Assembly (NCBI GenBank): GCA_946803715.1
Contig: CAMPET010000028.1
Coordinates: forward strand, 395,605 to 459,604
From: Beroe ovata
Taxonomy: Eukaryota > Ctenophora > Nuda > Beroida > Beroidae
Direction of reading: 5' to 3'
DNA: 64,000 nucleotides
Each line of letters starts with the position of its first letter. Position 1 is the first letter of the stretch. Of the stretch, positions 60,241-64,000 are shown piece by piece. The translations under genes were made by a program, and so were the position numbers. The notes beneath the pieces are model-generated. The model was not told the origin of the DNA. It made no database searches and saw nothing but the letters and a program-made list of their open reading frames with translations.

Positions 60241-61655
60241 NNNNNNNNNNNNNNNNNNNNNNNNNNNNNNNNNNNNNNNNNNNNNNNNNNNNNNNNNNNN
60301 NNNNNNNNNNNNNNNNNNNNNNNNNNNNNNNNNNNNNNNNNNNNNNNNNNNNNNNNNNNNNNNNNNNNNNNNNNNNNNNNNNNNNNNNNNNNNNNNNNNN
60401 NNNNNNNNNNNNNNNNNNNNNNNNNNNNNNNNNNNNNNNNNNNNNNNNNNNNNNNNNNNNNNNNNNNNNNNNNNNNNNNNNNNNNNNNNNNNNNNNNNNN
60501 NNNNNNNNNNNNNNNNNNNNNNNNNNNNNNNNNNNNNNNNNNNNNNNNNNNNNNNNNNNNNNNNNNNNNNNNNNNNNNNNNNNNNNNNNNNNNNNNNNNN
60601 NNNNNNNNNNNNNNNNNNNNNNNNNNNNNNNNNNNNNNNNNNNNNNNNNNNNNNNNNNNNNNNNNNNNNNNNNNNNNNNNNNNNNNNNNNNNNNNNNNNN
60701 NNNNNNNNNNNNNNNNNNNNNNNNNNNNNNNNNNNNNNNNNNNNNNNNNNNNNNNNNNNNNNNNNNNNNNNNNNNNNNNNNNNNNNNNNNNNNNNNNNNN
60801 NNNNNNNNNNNNNNNNNNNNNNNNNNNNNNNNNNNNNNNNNNNNNNNNNNNNNNNNNNNNNNNNNNNNNNNNNNNNNNNNNNNNNNNNNNNNNNNNNNNN
60901 NNNNNNNNNNNNNNNNNNNNNNNNNNNNNNNNNNNNNNNNNNNNNNNNNNNNNNNNNNNNNNNNNNNNNNNNNNNNNNNNNNNNNNNGGGGTTAGAGGGA
61001 GTCAAGGGGGAAGATAAAGGGAGTGAGGGGGCTAAGGGGAAGATAAGGTGAGAGAGGGGAGTTAGGGGGAATATGAAGGGACAGGGGGAGTCAGGGGATG
61101 TGGGGTATTGTAGTGGATAGAGGGGATGTGGGGTATTGTAGTGGATAGAGGTTATTGTGGGGCTGTTCTTTATATGATAGGTATGTGAGAACTGAGATTG
61201 CTTAATCGCCAAGGATATAACAAAAATAATAGTCAGTTTTTACTTTTTATACTAATCAGTGTCCTCGAACCATTGAGTAATTACTGTGAAGATCTACTAC
61301 CTTGCTCAATCCATCAGACTTGTCCTTAGTGTACATGTTCCGCTCTGTGAAGCAGCATCCAGGGAAATCAAAGTGAACTGAAAAACAAACAGAAATGAAC
61401 CTCCTGCTTTCAACCGACAAATGTGCAATTTGTTCTTCAACTGGGACCAATATTACCAAAATCTAATAAAAAAAGTCATTTCTTCACTTACTCGAGTTAT
61501 ACGCGATGAGTCTGGGGTAAAGAATATTCTCGATCTGCTTATCATCTGACAGGTTGTTACCGTAGATGAAGCACCCGCGTTTAGATGCGTGTCCGTGCAG
61601 GTCAACATACATCTCAATGCCACTCTCCGGTCTCACGTTCTCCGGTATTCCGCCC

Positions 61656-61696
<41 letters not shown>

Positions 61697-64000
61697 CTGT
61701 GTCTGTGTGTTTGTGTATCTGTGTCTTGGTCTGTGTGACTCACCCCGTTCATGAGGATCTGTTTGTTACAGGGGAGTGGGGTGGGGGTCACACCACAGAC
61801 ACACACCCTGACATCAACACCCTGGTCAGGGTCCGTCAGCTCGCCCGACGTCTGGGCTGATGTCCGCAGTTGAACTACGAGAGTTTCGATATCACGCAAA
61901 ATCACGCAATCAGCTCACTCAACCACACAGAATACATTATTCAAACATGCTGAAGTTAATGCTCTTCTTCTACCTGGATTATTAGCTTTCTCCTTTGCCT
62001 GTTGCACAGTTTGGTTGTTGATCTGAGCCATTTTACTGCAAATCTCCGAGACTCGCGCTTCCATGCGCGACTGAAACTCCTCATCGTTGCAGTCTATGTC
62101 CTGGGATAACGATTCGCATATATTGTGTCGGGGAATGGAAGCAGTCATCGACCACTGCTAGCAAAGATGAGCTCCGCAGGAAATCAGACACTTTATGGCA
62201 ATTCATTTGCAGTTAGAGGACCTAAATTATGGAACAAGATACCATGTGAGACTAGCCATGTGAGATTGCATGAAAGTTGCAGCTATTTTATCAAATTTTC
62301 ATTCCTTGATACTGGACGAGCCTCCCGGTATAAAATAGGAAGAATTTCAAGTAGAAGAGTGTGAAGAAACAGTATCACTATTACCTATAATTATGGTAAT
62401 TCACTAGTCACTGAGTGAAAGAACTATCAGTGAATTACCAACCTTGCGCAGGTTACTCAGAATACTCTGGACTTGTTTGTTGATCTTTTCGCTGTTGTTT
62501 GTGTTGTTATCCTCTGTTGTCGTGTCCTCATCACTTGTCGCGTGGTTCTTTGCAATCCTGAAACTCTCATCAGCCCCACATCTGCAGTCCCTCCCTGGGT
62601 CAAGTGGTCAAGTGATAGGAAGCATACAGTTTCTCTCTGCGATACAGTCGACAAAGAACAAATCTTGTCCCATTATCGTCTCTTAAATCAATGATCAGAG
62701 AAAGTTTGTATGAGACTCAAACTCAGATTTCAGTTGCAAATGGTAAAATAGTTCTCACGACCCGCCACACACGGCACTTACCACCTCGATGATGATACAT
62801 AACAACAGCTTTAGCCCCGTAAATGGAGGGGTGGAGCTTGGGACAAGGGTTGATGTAGTACCGGTTCAAGTTCACACCCCGGCTATCAGTCCTAGATAAC
62901 GGACGATGTGCTCATGTTTAGATGAGAGCTTGCGAAGTGATTGATTAAACTATCGACGAGGAGAAATCATCTGACCTGTAGTGACCAGAATACACTCCGT
63001 CGGGGTTCAGCATTGGTACAACTTTGAAAACAAACAACTGCCTCAATAAAATTGCTCTTGGGTCATTAGGGCGTAGAATAAAGTTGAGAAAACCATTGAG
63101 TACAAAACTTGCTGGCACTTCTCCAGGATGGACCCGTGATGATATAAAATAAACCTGAAGGTAGAATAAGGCGGTGATGGGAGGAATATTTGAGTTGAGG
63201 ATATGGTCTGATTCATGCTTAAGCTAAGAGTTTAAATACCTTTTTACCATTAAATTTTCTTGGAAGTGAAGAAGGGCCATCAGGAAAAAGACTTGCAAGC
63301 ATCGCTTCTCTCTTATCAGTCATTCCATGAGGAGAAGAAATTGTAAGAAGCTGGACCTGTGTATTGAGGGAGTTCTAGAGAGAGAGAGCGAGAGTAGCTT
63401 GTGGGAAATAATCATAAAACATACCAATCCTCATTCTTAACCTTCAAGTTATTAAGTGTGTGACATAAAGTTGTGCTGTGGTAATAAATAGCATCATTCG
63501 GAAAATCCTCAGTGCTACTCCAAGATGGGAGATTCCATGGCTGTGAAATAAACCTGAAATGAGTGGAATCACTACATTAGGTACCTAGTACCTATTATAC
63601 TGTAAATGTTTTACGGGAATACAGCATTTTGAGTACTATGTCAAACCTTGATTCCAATTGATTCAACTTTTTCTGCAAGTCAGAGTAACTGAATGGGTAT
63701 ACAAAAGCAAAATATGTCGTTGTTTTAGAGTCAAGCACTGTGTGCATGAATGTAAGATAGAATTGGCCATCAATCATCTGAAATAGTAGAGATTTAAGAG
63801 GAAAAAACTCCATTAAGTATCATATATTAAGTATATCAAAATATCACATCAGAGAGGAACCTCATAAGTTGGGCGATCCCTAATCCTATCCCATTTGATT
63901 TTACCAGGGACTGCTCTGAAGATTGGTGTCATTCCTTGGCTATACAATTTGCTTTGCTTGTTCAAATTGCACATTGTAATCTTGAGGGTTTTGTGGGATG
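57169..64000 (-). CDS. AGBL5: Cytosolic carboxypeptidase 5 (tubulin deglutamylase), 5'-incomplete
   Basis: Visible exons (minus): 63861 to beyond the edge, 63647-63777, 63442-63553, 63240-63356, 62976-63154, 62782-62891, 62443-62594, 61974-62100, 61744-61874, 61492-61654, 61301-61377, [gap], 59870-60008, 59559-59640, 59191-59315, 58834-59031, 58570-58714, 57566-57870, 57358-57425, 57169-57282. Diagnostic parts: [25 protein letters not shown], zinc ligands in [43 protein letters not shown] and [15 protein letters not shown], then CCFTERNMY and, after the gap, [13 protein letters not shown]. The M14D peptidase removes branch-point and side-chain glutamates from tubulin in the cytosol (family knowledge). 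The segment between SDGLSK and VGKALA, which in relatives holds the R-V-A-x-Y-K strand and catalytic Glu, is absent and must lie in the 60241-60987 gap. The tail is Ser/Arg-rich as in human CCP5. Confidence 0.9.
59494..59525. repeat. Perfect 15-bp-arm palindrome
   Basis: GATTGATAGTACAAA is followed directly by TTTTGTACTATCAAT(T), giving an almost centre-less palindrome in an AGBL5 intron, 35 bp from a splice donor. Confidence 0.9.
59680..59868. repeat. GTGGTGTCA(A/G)TGAGAA minisatellite, about 11 copies
   Basis: A 16-18 bp unit (GGTGTCAGTGAGAAC, GGTGTCAAGCTGTAGT variants) repeated across about 190 bases, abutting the splice donor of the AGBL5 exon at 59870-60008. It is the same word family as at 52829-52900. 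Confidence 0.9.
60213..60987. other. TG microsatellite and 747-base assembly gap
   Basis: (TG)n at 60213-60240 runs into N from 60241 to 60987, then a purine-rich GGGGGAGTCAGGGG tract with a repeated unit GTAGTGGATAGAGG (to about 61150). At least one AGBL5 exon is missing here. Confidence 0.95.
61656..61735. repeat. (TG)n microsatellite adjoining an AGBL5 splice acceptor
   Basis: On the minus strand this reads (CA)n and ends directly in CACAG|GGCGGAATA, so the repeat itself supplies the 3' splice-site region of the exon at 61492-61654. Confidence 0.9.
62160..62364 (+). pseudogene. Non-LTR retrotransposon ORF2 tail, in an AGBL5 intron
   Basis: A 68-codon stretch reading [20 protein letters not shown], then a helix ([14 protein letters not shown]) and a stop. 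The [12 protein letters not shown](I/L)-P word is the usual end of reverse-transcriptase ORFs of invertebrate LINEs. Only the end is present, consistent with 5' truncation on insertion. It lies antisense to AGBL5 in the intron between the exons at 61974-62100 and 62443-62594. Confidence 0.7.

Noticed and set aside
60184..61212. 342-codon minus frame across the gap
   Set aside because: Mostly N; flanks are CA repeat and purine-rich repeat.
62457..62654. Minus 65-codon frame in another phase of the AGBL5 region
   Set aside because: The AGBL5 exon at 62443-62594 uses a different phase that matches its neighbours.

Overview
The window is nuclear DNA from a metazoan, most likely an early-branching marine invertebrate such as a sponge or cnidarian. 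Genes are split into short exons by small GT-AG introns. The recognisable genes are animal ones (ERGIC3, CCDC97, tubulin deglutamylase CCP5/AGBL5, SLC22 carriers, a homeobox gene). There is an interstitial TTAGGG array, many CA/TG microsatellites, transposon relics and assembly gaps. Species cannot be fixed from the sequence alone. Exon structures below were read by eye; for most genes the exon lengths sum to a multiple of three with matching splice phases, which is the main internal check.

Layout. 0-5 kb: a GIY-YIG retroelement relic (+) and an intronless 1300-residue transposase-like protein (-). 7.7-18.3 kb: a two-gene module on the + strand, a DUF6589-like protein with a candidate DDE triad and a C2H2 finger, followed about 300 bp later by a compact RecQ-type helicase; MITE-like foldback elements sit in their introns. 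19.2-21.1 kb: an APLF-like FHA-domain gene. 22.4-25.3 kb: three tandem copies of an unrecognised 242-243 residue protein, the middle copy being a hybrid of the outer two. 26.2-40.1 kb: CCDC97 (+), whose introns hold three antisense genes: a GNAT N-acetyltransferase and two SLC22-type carriers. 40.9-46.3 kb: two related unrecognised genes (+). 47.5-51.4 kb: a divergent homeobox gene (-). 52.3-55.8 kb: ERGIC3 (-). 57.2 kb to the right edge: AGBL5/CCP5 (-), incomplete at its 5' end and with one exon, probably the one carrying the catalytic glutamate, lost in a 747-base gap.

The window is mostly ordinary housekeeping and transport genes in a gene-dense, repeat-peppered region. The least explained parts are the DUF6589-like/RecQ pair (a possible transposon or domesticated system), the orphan homeobox gene with a duplicated 5' exon, the two-gene family sharing a new short N-terminal motif, and a cluster of short palindromes around telomere-like repeats.
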